From a virus, in the IMG/VR virus record IMGVR_UViG_3300023179_000203, positions 1-42,554 of that record: 42,554 nucleotides of DNA, one strand, 5' to 3'. Positions 22,312-32,026 of the stretch are shown here, in pieces. The notes under the pieces were generated by a model. The model ran no database searches. It saw only the letters and a list, made by a program, of their open reading frames with translations, and was not told the DNA's origin. Numbering within the stretch: the stretch's first letter is position 1; every line of letters begins with the position of its first letter. A program made the position numbers and the translations under genes.

Positions 22312-24701
22312 GCAGATTTGCACGCAACACCGGAGCCGGTGGAGAGACGCCGCGGCTGGGTGTCAGCGGCCAACTCACGGCTCCGGGCGTGTCGCCCGTA
22401 CCCGGCGTCGCCGGTGTCAGCGGGCTCGACCAGCTCGTGCAGGCGCTCGGGGCGGGTGGTGCGCTCGCGTCCAACCTCGGGCAACTCTCCAAGGAAGCGC
22501 GGGCGTTCGATGAGGGCCTGGCAACCGAGCAGTATCGCCTCGACGCCGTGGAGTTCGACACACAGCTCGCCGAGGGCAAGCTGAACCTCAACGCCGAGGA
22601 CGACAGCGACATCGCGTCGTGGATCAAGCCACGCACCGAAGGACAGTCAGACGCCTACCGCCAGCGGTACGAGTCCCTGTTCATCATGCACGGCCGCAAG
22701 GCGAAGGCCGACCGTCGCGTCGAGGTCGTCACGCAGGCACGCAAGGAACTGCAGCAGAACCTCGTCGATGCCGTCACCGGCGCACAGTCGGCCGACGACG
22801 TGACCCGTGCAATGCTGGCGGCCAAAGAACAACTCAAGTACACCGACATGCAGGCGAAGGCCGCCGTGCTGCTCCCAGCGATGGAAGCCGCTGCCGAGGC
22901 TGGCGACGCCGCCCGCGTCGCGTGGATTCGCTCTGCGATGGGCGGCGACTTCGTTGACAACCAGCGGAAGGCCGACGCTGCGCTCGCCGTGTTCGGTGAA
23001 CGTCGTGCGGCCGACCGTGCGAAGGCTGCGGTGGGCAACGTCAACGCCGCCATCGAAGGCGGCAACCTCGAAATCGCACGGCAGACCATCGAAGCGGAAT
23101 CGCGGTACGTGCCCGACCCGGCCGGGTTCCGCATCGCTCAGATGGCACGGCTCGACCAGATCCAGAACCAGCGCGACAAGGCGGGCGAGCAGGTAATGAC
23201 GGACACGCTCGACACGATGATTGTGGACAAGCGTGAAGCCGCCGACGTCGAGATGATGTTCCAGACGCTCCGGCCAGCGATGGCGCCGGAGACGCAGGCC
23301 GCATGGTCGCGCCGCATCGAGGCGTACAAAGCCAACGCCGATCAGGAACGCGACGTCGCGCTCTCCGAGAACTACGCGAGCATGGTACTGAACGGACGCA
23401 CCAGCGACGAGGTTCGGTCGATGATCCTCGCGTCCGACGCAAGCGACTCATCCAAGCTGCGGTACATCGAGGCGGTCAACCGGGCCGAGGAACAGCGGGC
23501 ACGCGACGAACTCAAGCAGCGCGTCACGCTGCAGAAGGAACTCATCGCCTCGCAGGTAGTCGGCAACGCCGCGTCGTCGCTCCGAGATGCCGCCAACGGC
23601 ACCGGCTTCGGGCTTGCTATCACCAAGTCCGTCGATGTGCAGCTTGAAGATGGCTCGACGTTCAAGATGACTCCCGAGGAAATCCGCACGGCCGCGATTG
23701 ACGAACGGTTCGCCGAGATCGACCGCACCGTCGCCGATCCGATCCGCAACGTTAACACGAAGGTCGAGACAATCGCCGCCGCAGGAACCGACTACGGACC
23801 GTGGCAACAGCTATTCAACAACGGCACCGACGCGGCGACCGTGGACTACATCGCCAAGAACGGCAAGCTGCCCGAGTCCACGACAGCGGCGTTCGCGCTG
23901 TACCGGCAGGTCAAGGCGGCGAACCCGGCCGTGGCCGCACGGCACACACGCGGCACGCCCGGCGAGATGCTTGAACTCATGTCGGTGTCACTCGATTACG
24001 GGCTCGCGTCCAACGAAACCGAGGCGGCACTTCGGGCCGTCACGGTCCTCACGTCGGAGAACGATTCAGCCCGCAAGATCGGGCTCGCGTCGCAGATCGG
24101 AAAGCAGGTCGAGGAACAGATCCGTAGGAGCGACGGAATCTTCTTTTCGAGTCCGATCACGTCGGCCAAGAACGCCGTCGAGATTCAGAGAAAGCTCAGC
24201 GGAATCGCCCGCGTCTACTCGGCCGCGGGTGTTCCGCCCAAGGTCGCAGTCGAGAAGGCGATGGAGCGGGTGATGGCGACGCACGCGCCGATCAACGGCG
24301 TACTGGTGGACCGCAGATCGTTCTCGCTTCCGGAACTCAAAAACGACTACACCGCCGAGTACATCCTCGACGACGTGGCCGACCAGATCGTCGGCAAGTA
24401 CGTCGAGAAGTACGGCAAGAAAGAAGGCGTGGACGCCGCAGACATCGCGCTTTTCCCCGACAACGGACGATGGACGATACGGTACGTAGACCGCAACAGC
24501 AGCGAACTTGGGTTCGAGGTCCAGACTATCAAAGAGAACGAATCGGTGTTCTCGCACGAGGCGATCCTCGAACTCATGCGACGCAACATCGCGGCCCGCA
24601 ACACCAACGAACTGAACGCCGTGGTTGAGAAGGACCGCCAGATGCGACAGTACAACGACCGGAACAACCAGCGGCTCCGCGCCATGTGGCCAACACGATG
24701 A
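22308..24701 (+). CDS. internal virion protein C (T7 gp15-like)
   Basis: 797 residues, close to T7 gp15 (747). Almost entirely helical and charged, with Gly/Val-rich first 45 residues. There are no enzymatic motifs. Position between the gp14-like and gp16-like genes is the main evidence. It would form part of the ejected DNA-translocation tube. The ATG at 22308 overlaps the gp14-like stop and its own stop overlaps the next ATG. Confidence 0.8.
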   Translation: MSRFARNTGAGGETPRLGVSGQLTAPGVSPVPGVAGVSGLDQLVQALGAGGALASNLGQLSKEARAFDEGLATEQYRLDAVEFDTQLAEGKLNLNAEDDSDIASWIKPRTEGQSDAYRQRYESLFIMHGRKAKADRRVEVVTQARKELQQNLVDAVTGAQSADDVTRAMLAAKEQLKYTDMQAKAAVLLPAMEAAAEAGDAARVAWIRSAMGGDFVDNQRKADAALAVFGERRAADRAKAAVGNVNAAIEGGNLEIARQTIEAESRYVPDPAGFRIAQMARLDQIQNQRDKAGEQVMTDTLDTMIVDKREAADVEMMFQTLRPAMAPETQAAWSRRIEAYKANADQERDVALSENYASMVLNGRTSDEVRSMILASDASDSSKLRYIEAVNRAEEQRARDELKQRVTLQKELIASQVVGNAASSLRDAANGTGFGLAITKSVDVQLEDGSTFKMTPEEIRTAAIDERFAEIDRTVADPIRNVNTKVETIAAAGTDYGPWQQLFNNGTDAATVDYIAKNGKLPESTTAAFALYRQVKAANPAVAARHTRGTPGEMLELMSVSLDYGLASNETEAALRAVTVLTSENDSARKIGLASQIGKQVEEQIRRSDGIFFSSPITSAKNAVEIQRKLSGIARVYSAAGVPPKVAVEKAMERVMATHAPINGVLVDRRSFSLPELKNDYTAEYILDDVADQIVGKYVEKYGKKEGVDAADIALFPDNGRWTIRYVDRNSSELGFEVQTIKENESVFSHEAILELMRRNIAARNTNELNAVVEKDRQMRQYNDRNNQRLRAMWPTR

Positions 24702-27700
24702 GTCAGTTCTCAAACCCGCTCCCAGGACTCGGCGGCGTTGCGCCGATGGTGCAGCCCAAGCAGGACACCAAGCAACCCGCCTTCGATCTCGCTCCGGACG
24801 CAAACCTGCCGCTCCTGTCGGTAGGATCCGAATGGATCGGGGCGTGGGCCGCGCGGCAGCTCGACGGCATCAGCGGTGCCGATTATGACTACCGTATGTC
24901 ATACACCGAACTCGATGAACTCACCAAGGGCATCGATCAACGGTACTGGCACAACTTCGCGGGTGCGGCGTCACGCAAGCACGCCGAGATCATCCGCGAG
25001 CAGTTGATCGGAACGCAGGAATCTCGCCGCTTGCTCGCCGACGCCGGATGGCAGGGCAGCGCACTCCGCATCGCGGCCAACATTTTCGACCCGGTGCAGG
25101 TCGCCGGTGCGATGGCGACGGGCGGCCTCTCCTACGTCGGCACCGGTTCGCGTGTCGCCAAGATGGTTCGGCTCGGGCTTGTCGGCGGTGCCGTGCAAGG
25201 CGGGCTCGAAGCCTACCGCTACACGCAGGACGACGACGCCACGATCGCCGGTGTGTTGTCCGCCGCGGCCGGTGGTGCTGGCCTTGAAGTCGGCCAGTTT
25301 GCGACGGCAGGGCAGGGGTTCGTCAAGCGGTTCCTCGGTGGTGCAGCGGGTGCAGCTGCCGGTCCAGCCGTCGTCGATGTTGGACGCATGGCGGTCGGCG
25401 ACACCAGCCTCAACGAACTGCTCTACACGGCGGCACTCAACGCCGCGGTCGGTGGTGGCGTGACCGCCGCTCTCGGCCGCAAGATGGCGAAGCAGATCGA
25501 ACTCGAATCGCTCCTGGAGGTCGGCGCGGATGGCCGCGTTCGGTTCAGCGACAAGGCGAAAGCGTACTTCGCGGAACTCGACGAGGCCAACACCACGCTC
25601 TCGGCCGACGCGATGCACAACCCGGCGGACATTCTGGACGAGCCGAGCCCGATCGCGGAATCTGCAGAACCGTCCACCAACATCAGGACCATCGGCGCGG
25701 CGTCACAGGCACAGCTCACCAAAGGCCCAACGGACCTCGACCTCTCGCCCGCCGCGAACGGCTCCAAGTCCGTCACGCCCCGCATCCTCGGTATCCCGCT
25801 CCGCTTCGGAATGGCGTACCGCCTCGGCCAATCGGCCTTGTCCGTCGTCCGTGACGCATCTGCCATGCTTGCCGAGGACGTGCTGTATCGAGAATCACCG
25901 AGCGGGCGGGTTGTTCCAAACTCGCTCTCGGCGTCCGAATGGAAGCGACGCACGATCAATCAGGATCTCGCCGAGTGGGAGTCCGTCGCGTCCAAGTCGT
26001 TCGCCGACTGGCGGAAGGCCAACGGCAAGCCAGCCGTAGACCCAACAGGACGCACCAACTCAGAGTTCTTCGAGGAGGTCGGCAAGGCCGTCCGCCGCGA
26101 GCGTGGAACCTACACCAACGACCCGCACGTCAACGCCGTCGCCGACCAGTTCCGAAACCTCATGCTCATCGTCGGCGAGCGGGCCCAGCGGCACAACGTC
26201 AAGGGGTTCCGCGACCTCGACATCAACGACATCAAGGCCGACACGTACTTCACCCGCCTCTACAACCGGCCCAAGATCGACCGGTTCATCGACGAACACG
26301 GCAAGGACGCGATGGTCGATGTCGTCGCTCAATCGCTCGTCAAGGGAACGCCGAACCTGAACCCGGCGATGGCCCGCGACCTCGCAGAGAACGCGCTCGA
26401 CCGCATTCTCCGCATCGACGATGCAGCGGCAGCCGACATCAAGATGTTCCTCGACGACACCGCGGCGGTCGAGGCCGTTCTCAACAACCCGCAGTACGGG
26501 CTAAACCGCCAGCAGATCGACGACATTCTCTACAAGATCGGCAAGAAGGACGACGCCGGAAAGTCGCCCCGCGTACGCCGCCGCATGACCATCGACGAGA
26601 CGCACAACGGGACCGTCACAGACAAGGCGGGCCGATCGGTCAACTACGCCATCGAGGACTTCCTCGAAAACAACGCGGGCACGGTCCTGCAAACGTACAT
26701 CCACCAGGTCAACGGGCTCTCGGCGACCGCAGAGTTCCACCGCGCACTCGGCGACGCCTACGGCAAGACCATCAACAACTTCGAGGACGTGCGGCAGGCG
26801 GCCAACTCGCAGGCCCGCAAGATCGACCCCGACTGGAATAACGCCAAGCAGAACAGGCTCGACGACGAACTTGCCGCGCTGGAAGTCCTCTACAAGTCGG
26901 CGGCTGGCATCCCGCTCAACGGCAACAACAAGTTCTACGCATCGCTCCGCACGCTCCGAGACGCCAACTTCCTCGCGTCAATGGGTCAGGTCGGGTTCGC
27001 ACAAATCGCGGAAACCGGCGTCTCGCTTTCCGAGGCCGGACTCGGCAACATGATCCGGTCCATGCCAGAACTAGGCAAGATGATCGGGCTCGTCAAGTCC
27101 GGCCAGGCACCGACCGAACTCATGGAGGAACTGTCCTCGCTCATCGCCATCGGCAACAAGGCACTCACCGACAAGGTGTACGCCCGGTTCGCCGAGTACG
27201 ACGTTGGTGCGGACGTGGTGGGGGCGTTCGGCACCGTTGGCGATAACGCACTTTCGAAGGCCAAGCGAACGATCAACTTCGCCAACGGCATGTACCAGAT
27301 CATGCGGATGCAGCAGCTCACCGCAGCAGCCGCGATGGTCAACAAGTGGCACCGCTACGGGATGTCCGGTCGGCTGCCCATCGCCAAGCGGCTGGCGTCG
27401 ATGGGCCTGACCGAAGCACAGGCGACCAAGATCCTCTCTCAGATCAAGAAGCACGCGACGTTCGACACGGGCTTCCTCGGCGAGCGCGTCCGCAAAATCA
27501 ACATCGAGAACTGGGACAAGGACGCCGCCGCGAGCTTTTTGACCGCGATGCACAAGTGGACGAACCGCGTCATCCAAGAGAACGACATCGGACAGATGGG
27601 GATGTGGATGACTCACCCGCTCGCAAAGGTGTTCCTGCAGTTCCGTTCGTACGCGCTGGTGGCGTGGGAGAAGCAACTGCTCTACGGCGTCGCCATGCAC

Positions 27701-28177
27701 GACGCCGCTGCGTACCGAGGGTTCGCCACGACCACGCTGTTCGGGGCACTCTCGTACATGGCGATGACCTACTACAACGCCGCGTCGCTCCGCGGCGAGG
27801 AACGGCAGAAGTTCCTCGAAAGCCGCCTCAACACCAAGCAGCTCGCCGCCGCCGCGTTCCAGCGGTCGGGCTGGTCGTCCATTCTCCCGATCGCCGGTGA
27901 CGTCGGGCTCAAGGGCATGGACATGGATCCGGTTTTCTCGAACGCCCGCACGACCGGCGTCGAGTTCGATCCGCTGCTCGGCAACCCGACGTTCTCGGCG
28001 ATCCGGTCCATCTACGAAATCCCGGCGGCGATCACCGCTCCGTTCAACCCGTACAACGACATTACCAAAGCAGACTTCAATGCGCTTCGCAAACTCATGC
28101 CGTTCCAGAACACCATCGGCATCAAGCAGGCCCTCGACGTGATGGGCGGCGCGCTGCCAGATCAGGAACCCAAATGA
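24698..28177 (+). CDS. internal virion protein D (T7 gp16-like)
   Basis: 1159 residues, somewhat shorter than T7 gp16 (1318). Residues about 125-260 are Ala/Gly-rich and hydrophobic (VQVAGAMATGGLSYVGTG, VLSAAAGGAGLEVG), followed by long helical parts. The C-terminal region (FANGMYQIMRMQQLTAAAAM, PLAKVFLQFRSYALVAWEKQ, PFNPYNDITKADFNALRKLM) is the part shared among gp16-type ejection proteins. I see no lytic transglycosylase domain at the N-terminus, unlike T7. ATG 24698 was chosen over an in-frame GTG at 24686 because it forms the usual ATGA overlap. Confidence 0.85.
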   Translation: MSQFSNPLPGLGGVAPMVQPKQDTKQPAFDLAPDANLPLLSVGSEWIGAWAARQLDGISGADYDYRMSYTELDELTKGIDQRYWHNFAGAASRKHAEIIREQLIGTQESRRLLADAGWQGSALRIAANIFDPVQVAGAMATGGLSYVGTGSRVAKMVRLGLVGGAVQGGLEAYRYTQDDDATIAGVLSAAAGGAGLEVGQFATAGQGFVKRFLGGAAGAAAGPAVVDVGRMAVGDTSLNELLYTAALNAAVGGGVTAALGRKMAKQIELESLLEVGADGRVRFSDKAKAYFAELDEANTTLSADAMHNPADILDEPSPIAESAEPSTNIRTIGAASQAQLTKGPTDLDLSPAANGSKSVTPRILGIPLRFGMAYRLGQSALSVVRDASAMLAEDVLYRESPSGRVVPNSLSASEWKRRTINQDLAEWESVASKSFADWRKANGKPAVDPTGRTNSEFFEEVGKAVRRERGTYTNDPHVNAVADQFRNLMLIVGERAQRHNVKGFRDLDINDIKADTYFTRLYNRPKIDRFIDEHGKDAMVDVVAQSLVKGTPNLNPAMARDLAENALDRILRIDDAAAADIKMFLDDTAAVEAVLNNPQYGLNRQQIDDILYKIGKKDDAGKSPRVRRRMTIDETHNGTVTDKAGRSVNYAIEDFLENNAGTVLQTYIHQVNGLSATAEFHRALGDAYGKTINNFEDVRQAANSQARKIDPDWNNAKQNRLDDELAALEVLYKSAAGIPLNGNNKFYASLRTLRDANFLASMGQVGFAQIAETGVSLSEAGLGNMIRSMPELGKMIGLVKSGQAPTELMEELSSLIAIGNKALTDKVYARFAEYDVGADVVGAFGTVGDNALSKAKRTINFANGMYQIMRMQQLTAAAAMVNKWHRYGMSGRLPIAKRLASMGLTEAQATKILSQIKKHATFDTGFLGERVRKINIENWDKDAAASFLTAMHKWTNRVIQENDIGQMGMWMTHPLAKVFLQFRSYALVAWEKQLLYGVAMHDAAAYRGFATTTLFGALSYMAMTYYNAASLRGEERQKFLESRLNTKQLAAAAFQRSGWSSILPIAGDVGLKGMDMDPVFSNARTTGVEFDPLLGNPTFSAIRSIYEIPAAITAPFNPYNDITKADFNALRKLMPFQNTIGIKQALDVMGGALPDQEPK

Positions 28178-28470
28178 ACCAGCACCAGAAAGCACTCTAC
28201 GAGGCGGCGGTCAAGCTCGCCCTCGACGTGCTGACCAACGGCCGCGAAGTGATCTCGCCGACCGGTGAGATGGTTCGTGTGCAGGCGTCGGCGGCCGACA
28301 TCAACGCGGCCATGAACATCCTCAAGCAAGGACACGCCGCCGTGGACGAGGCGGCACCGGAGTCGGCGGTCGGGCAGCTCGTCGCACGGATGAAAGCTCA
28401 GGGGCTCAAGATCCACAACGGCATCCCCGAGGTCGAGGGCACAGACGCCACCGATCGGAGGACGGCGTGA
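28174..28470 (+). CDS. terminase small subunit-like protein (T7 gp18-like)
   Basis: 98 residues. YEAAVKLALDVLTNGREVIS, PTGEMVRVQASAADINAAMN and ILKQ resemble the small DNA-maturase subunits of T7-like phages, which are about 85-100 residues and lie between gp16 and gp19. It would recognise phage DNA and help the large subunit start packaging. Function rests on position and short similarity. Confidence 0.7.
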   Translation: MNQHQKALYEAAVKLALDVLTNGREVISPTGEMVRVQASAADINAAMNILKQGHAAVDEAAPESAVGQLVARMKAQGLKIHNGIPEVEGTDATDRRTA

Positions 28471-28525
28471 TCTCGGCCGGGCGTGAATCCCACTTTCCCA
28501 CTTTCCCACGCGGGAGGACCATTCC
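28471..28525 (+). promoter_or_regulatory. short intergenic with CCCACTTT tandem repeats
   Basis: A 55-base gap containing three CCCACTTTC-like units in a row, flanked by GCGTG and CACGC arms that could form a stem, and then CGGGAGGA just before the next GTG start, a good ribosome site. Confidence 0.4.
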
Positions 28526-29251
28526 GTGAAGGCTCGCATTGTGGCGTTTGGATGCGTTCACGCCCCGCACAGTCCAGAACACGCCCTCGCCTTCGCCGTC
28601 AACGTCGTCAAAAACGCCAGGCCCACGCACATCGTCTGCACCGGCGATCTGTTCGAGGCGGCCGCCGCCAGCGTCCACAACGAAGAACACGACCACGACC
28701 TCATCGACGAGTACGAGTTCGCCGCCGCGTTCCTTGAACGTATACACAATGTTGCACCACGGGCCGAGAAACACTGGACCCTCGGCAACCACGACGACAA
28801 CCTGCTCGCCGCCGATCGACGTCGCGTTCCCAAGCCGCTCAGGCGTGCCGTCGAGTGGAACCATTCGGCGTACCGCAAGATTTTCGAGCAGTGGCAGGCA
28901 CGGCCGCACACCAAGGACAAGGCGGGCGTCGCCATCATCGGGCCCGTCCACGTCTATCACGGATTCCGGTGCGGACGTAACAGCGACAATATTGAAGCTG
29001 TTGAAATGGCAATGATATGTCGTGCGCCATACGATTCACTTATGATTCGCTCGCACACGCACCAGCCGATCTACCCGACACGGTGCGAGATGAACAGCGC
29101 CGACCTTCCGTGGTGGTACCTGAACGTCGGCACGCTCGGTCCGCTCAGGCCGGAATACGCCAAGAAACGAAACACCCAGCGGTGGGGGCACGCCGTCGCA
29201 GTCGTCGAAGTCAGCGGATCCAAGTGGAACGCAACACTGGAGCGCCTATGA
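28526..29251 (+). CDS. calcineurin-like metallophosphoesterase
   Basis: 241 residues from GTG 28526 with a GGGAGGA site upstream. The family motifs GDLF (near residue 39), LGNHDDN (near 90) and SHTHQP (near 175) are present. The first metal-binding motif, normally D-x-H, reads CVH in FGCVHAPH, so one Asp ligand is replaced. It could still bind one or two metals. The family removes phosphate from proteins, nucleotides or RNA. Location between the terminase subunits is unusual. The substrate is unknown. Confidence 0.85.
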   Translation: MKARIVAFGCVHAPHSPEHALAFAVNVVKNARPTHIVCTGDLFEAAAASVHNEEHDHDLIDEYEFAAAFLERIHNVAPRAEKHWTLGNHDDNLLAADRRRVPKPLRRAVEWNHSAYRKIFEQWQARPHTKDKAGVAIIGPVHVYHGFRCGRNSDNIEAVEMAMICRAPYDSLMIRSHTHQPIYPTRCEMNSADLPWWYLNVGTLGPLRPEYAKKRNTQRWGHAVAVVEVSGSKWNATLERL

Positions 29252-29469
29252 ACTCCACGTCACAGAACGATGCCCTGCAGCGTGCGCTCGCCATCATGTG
29301 CGAGCATTTCAGCAACTTCGCCATCGTCGTTCCAACGCAGGACGGCGGCGTGTGCGTCGGATACTCCGGACATCAAGTGTTCGTCTCCGGCATGATCGCT
29401 TACGTTTACGAGAACGGACCGGACGACAAGTGGATCAGCGTCGAAGGCGGCGACCATAATGCAGAATGA
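29248..29469 (+). CDS. small hypothetical protein
   Basis: 73 residues; ATG 29248 overlaps the phosphoesterase stop and its 3' end overlaps the terminase start by 11 bases. A compact alpha/beta pattern (ALQRALAIMCEHFSNFAIVV, GGVCVGYSGHQVFVSGMIAY) is seen. No family recognised; coding is supported by the overlaps. Confidence 0.6.
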   Translation: MNSTSQNDALQRALAIMCEHFSNFAIVVPTQDGGVCVGYSGHQVFVSGMIAYVYENGPDDKWISVEGGDHNAE

Positions 29470-31168
29470 CATCGAGCTGTACGTCTCACGGCTGGTCAAC
29501 GATTTTGAGTTCTACATGCGGGAACTCTGGAAGGACCGCAACCTCGACAGGGTTGCGCCGCTCTCGCCCATCGAAATCGACATCGCCGACTACGCCGCCA
29601 ACGGCCCGTTCCTTCGCGGCGTTCTCGCGCCACGCGGAACCGGCAAGACCCACATCGTCGCGGCCCTGACAACGTGGGTGCTGCTGCGGGACATCAACGC
29701 CAAGGTGCTGATCGTCTCCAAGTCGGCGACCGAGGCGGGCAAGACCCTCAGCCTCATCCGCCGGTGGATCGGCTCGGTGTGGTTCCTCAAGCACCTCACG
29801 CCCAACGACAAGTCACGCGACGCCGCCGTGCAGTTCGACGTCGGCGGCTGCAGGGCGGACCGCACCGCCAGCGTCACCGTCCGCGGCATCGACGGACAGC
29901 TCGAAGGCGGACGTGCCCACCTCATCATCGCCGACGACGTTGAGACGACCGCCAACACGCTCACCCTGGACGCACGATCCAAGCTCGACGAGCGCGTCAA
30001 AGAGTTCCGCGACATTCTCTACCCCGGCCTCGACGACTCCGCGCGGGCCCACGGCGTCGTCTACATCGGCACCTACCACCACGAGGAATCGCTCTACCTC
30101 AAACTCGCCGACCGCGGCTACGCCTTCCGCACCTGGCCGCTCGTCTACCCCACGCCCGACGAGCGTGCCCTCATGCTCAATCTCTCGCCGCTCGTCGCCG
30201 ACGCGCTCGACAACGGCATGGCCAAGCCTGGGCAACCCACCATGCCCCTTCGCTTCGATGACGGCGAAGTCGCCTCACGGAGGGCCGAGGGCCGCACCCG
30301 CTTCGCCATGCAGCACATGCTCATCGCCCGGCTCGGTGATGACCTTGCCTACCCGCTCAAGCTGCAAGACCTCATCGTCATGGGCCTCAACCGCGACAAA
30401 GCCCCGCTTCAAATCGTGTGGGGCACCCACGACTCGATCGGCTCGACGTTCATGCAGGACATCCTATCCCTCGGATTCGGCAACGACGCCTTCCGGCGGC
30501 CCGCCATGATCGGCACCGAGTATGCGGATTATCAGGACGTTCGCATGCGGATCGACCCGGCGGGCAAGGGTGCCGACAAGGTGGGCTACGCAGTCGCCGG
30601 AACACTCGCCGGGTATCACTACGTCCTCTCGGTCGGCGGACTCCACGGCGGCGCTGACCCGGCCAACATCACCCGCCTCGCCGAGATCGCACGCGACTTC
30701 CGCGTCCGCACCGTCACCATCGAATCCAACTTCGGCGGCGACTCGTTCGGTCGGCTCGTCCAGGTCGAGATCGCTCGCCTGGCGATCAAGCCCAACGAAC
30801 GGCCCGACTACCCAAACGGCTGGAACGCCGCCGTCGAAGCCAAGCACTCGGTCGGGCAGAAGGAACTCCGCATCCTCGGTGCCCTCGAACCCGTCATGGC
30901 CAACCACCGGCTTGTGTGGGATGTCACCGTCGCACGGAACACCGACCTGCAGCGGCAACTCACCCGGCTCACCAGACAGCGAAACAGCCTCGACCACGAC
31001 GACGAACTCGAAGCCGTCGCAATGGTCGTCGCCGATCTCGCCGAGGAACTTCGCATCGACCCCGCTAAAGCCGCCGACCTCATCCGGCGGCAGAAGTTCG
31101 ACCGCGAACTCGAAGCACACTACGCCTCCCTCGGCATCAAACGACGCCGCGAGTGGTGGTCGGCATAG
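29459..31168 (+). CDS. terminase large subunit (T7 gp19-like)
   Basis: 569 residues, near the T7 gp19 length (586). ATPase motor: Walker A APRGTGKT (residues 57-64) and Walker B LIIADDVE (155-162). The nuclease half has acidic positions in MRIDPAGKGADKVGYAV, VTIESNFGGDSFG and DHDDELEAVAMVV. It cuts the concatemer and drives DNA into the procapsid. This type of enzyme is associated with direct terminal repeats, so the genome should have them even though they cannot be located here. It ends the late operon. Confidence 0.96.
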   Translation: MQNDIELYVSRLVNDFEFYMRELWKDRNLDRVAPLSPIEIDIADYAANGPFLRGVLAPRGTGKTHIVAALTTWVLLRDINAKVLIVSKSATEAGKTLSLIRRWIGSVWFLKHLTPNDKSRDAAVQFDVGGCRADRTASVTVRGIDGQLEGGRAHLIIADDVETTANTLTLDARSKLDERVKEFRDILYPGLDDSARAHGVVYIGTYHHEESLYLKLADRGYAFRTWPLVYPTPDERALMLNLSPLVADALDNGMAKPGQPTMPLRFDDGEVASRRAEGRTRFAMQHMLIARLGDDLAYPLKLQDLIVMGLNRDKAPLQIVWGTHDSIGSTFMQDILSLGFGNDAFRRPAMIGTEYADYQDVRMRIDPAGKGADKVGYAVAGTLAGYHYVLSVGGLHGGADPANITRLAEIARDFRVRTVTIESNFGGDSFGRLVQVEIARLAIKPNERPDYPNGWNAAVEAKHSVGQKELRILGALEPVMANHRLVWDVTVARNTDLQRQLTRLTRQRNSLDHDDELEAVAMVVADLAEELRIDPAKAADLIRRQKFDRELEAHYASLGIKRRREWWSA

Positions 31169-31181
31169 ACCGACCGAAAAC

Positions 31182-31261
31182 CGAAAACAGGCAAAAAGCC
31201 CTTGTTTTCACGGTCGGTCCAATGTTAGACCGACCGTCTCGGACAAGCATGTCCTTTATTG
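31182..31261 (+). repeat. 80-bp structured direct repeat, copy A
   Basis: Aligns without gaps to 35029-35108 with 63 of 80 identities by hand count. It holds three dyads: GAAAACA ... TGTTTTC around an AAAAA loop, a near-palindrome GGTCGGTC ... GACCGACC (31212-31236), and GGAC ... GTCC. Mismatches fall mainly in loops. The first dyad has the A-tract/GC-stem/T-tract look of an intrinsic terminator, fitting its place 14 bases after the large terminase stop. Confidence 0.75.
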
Positions 31262-31736
31262 GGCGGCCACGTTGCGGCCAGCACCAGCAAGCCCTCAGAA
31301 ACCCGCGAACTCCGGGAAACTTTCCACCCTATTGCTGACACGCACGTCCATTGGTTCGCGTATACGGCCATTACGGGCGTTCCTAGACGCCATTGAAAAA
31401 GACGGGTCGTGAGTAGGGTTTTGTGGTGTAGGTGGCGTGGAACGCCTAAAAACCGTGTTCCACGGCCCTTCGATGGGTATGGCGGAAACTTATGGGGGGG
31501 AGTCGATTGGATCGAAGGCGGCGAGTACCCCCGGGGTGGGGGGTTGCACGCACAGGCACCGCACGATAGCCGCACAAACACCGGACGTACGAGCGACGAT
31601 GACTCCCGTAGGCGCTGCGGGCCCATCCTGGCTGCCCGTGCAGGCCCGATCGGGACACGAGCTGGGCCTGGCGACGCGTGCGTCAGGTCGGAACGCACGC
31701 TCACGCGCACGCCCGCACGCGATACACCCTGTAACT

Positions 31737-31855
31737 TCAAACGTACACACGTTTGAGCCTACGTCTCTTGACGTCTAGAACTCTCACACTGTCAAGATCT
31801 CTCTCTGTCAAGGTACTCTTGTACATCAGTGTTTTTCTAGTACCTGTACAGGTAC
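31737..31855. promoter_or_regulatory. cluster of palindromes, candidate operators
   Basis: TCAAACGT-ACAC-ACGTTTGA (31737-31756), ACGTC-TCTT-GACGT near 31762-31775, CTGTCAAG twice 18 bases apart (near 31790 and 31808), GTAC-TCTT-GTAC near 31813-31824, and the perfect 16-bp palindrome GTACCTGTACAGGTAC (31840-31855). The two CTGTCAAG copies read TTGACA on the minus strand. Several symmetrical sites in an AT-rich island suggest repressor or replication-protein binding. Confidence 0.5.
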
Positions 31856-31957
31856 ATAGATACATGTACAGTGTATGTATGTATTACTGTATTCTATGCA
31901 AAAGTCAAGGCCCCAAACGTGGGGTGTGCGATTCATTCGGAAACTTTCCGAAATTTC

Positions 31958-31985
31958 TTGATTCTCTTGGGTGTCGTGGTACGAT
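31958..31985 (+). promoter_or_regulatory. candidate sigma-70-like promoter
   Basis: TTGATT (31958-31963), 16-base spacer, TACGAT (31980-31985), with a CGGAAACTTTCCG palindrome just upstream (31938-31950). Four of six bases match consensus in each box. It would start about 35 bases before ATG 32027, which has an AGGAG site. Confidence 0.45.
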
Positions 31986-32026
31986 GTACCTGTAGCCGCA
32001 TGTCGCGGCACACCAGGAGAGTACCG

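Larger units (their letters stand above)
31169..32026. promoter_or_regulatory. 860-base non-coding control region between late operon and lysogeny module
   Basis: No gene is supported here. In order: repeat copy A; several dyads (CGTGGAAC ... GTTCCACG near 31440-31470, GGCGT ... ACGCC near 31380); G-runs and C-runs near 31490-31550; then an AT-rich part (about 31735-31985), unlike the rest of the genome, packed with palindromes and GTCAAG/CTTGAC repeats; and finally a promoter for the next gene. In T7-like phages the equivalent place, after the terminase, holds the genome ends and early promoters. Confidence 0.6.

Noticed and set aside
31201-31244. Phage RNA-polymerase promoter in the two 80-bp repeats
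   Set aside because: The conserved core is symmetrical and occurs only at these two places, not ahead of the capsid or other late genes, so a promoter reading is weaker than a terminator or protein-binding reading.
31409-31778. Open frames in the non-coding region after the terminase
   Set aside because: Three competing frames, biased composition with many Arg, Thr and Pro, no ribosome sites and no recognisable domains.
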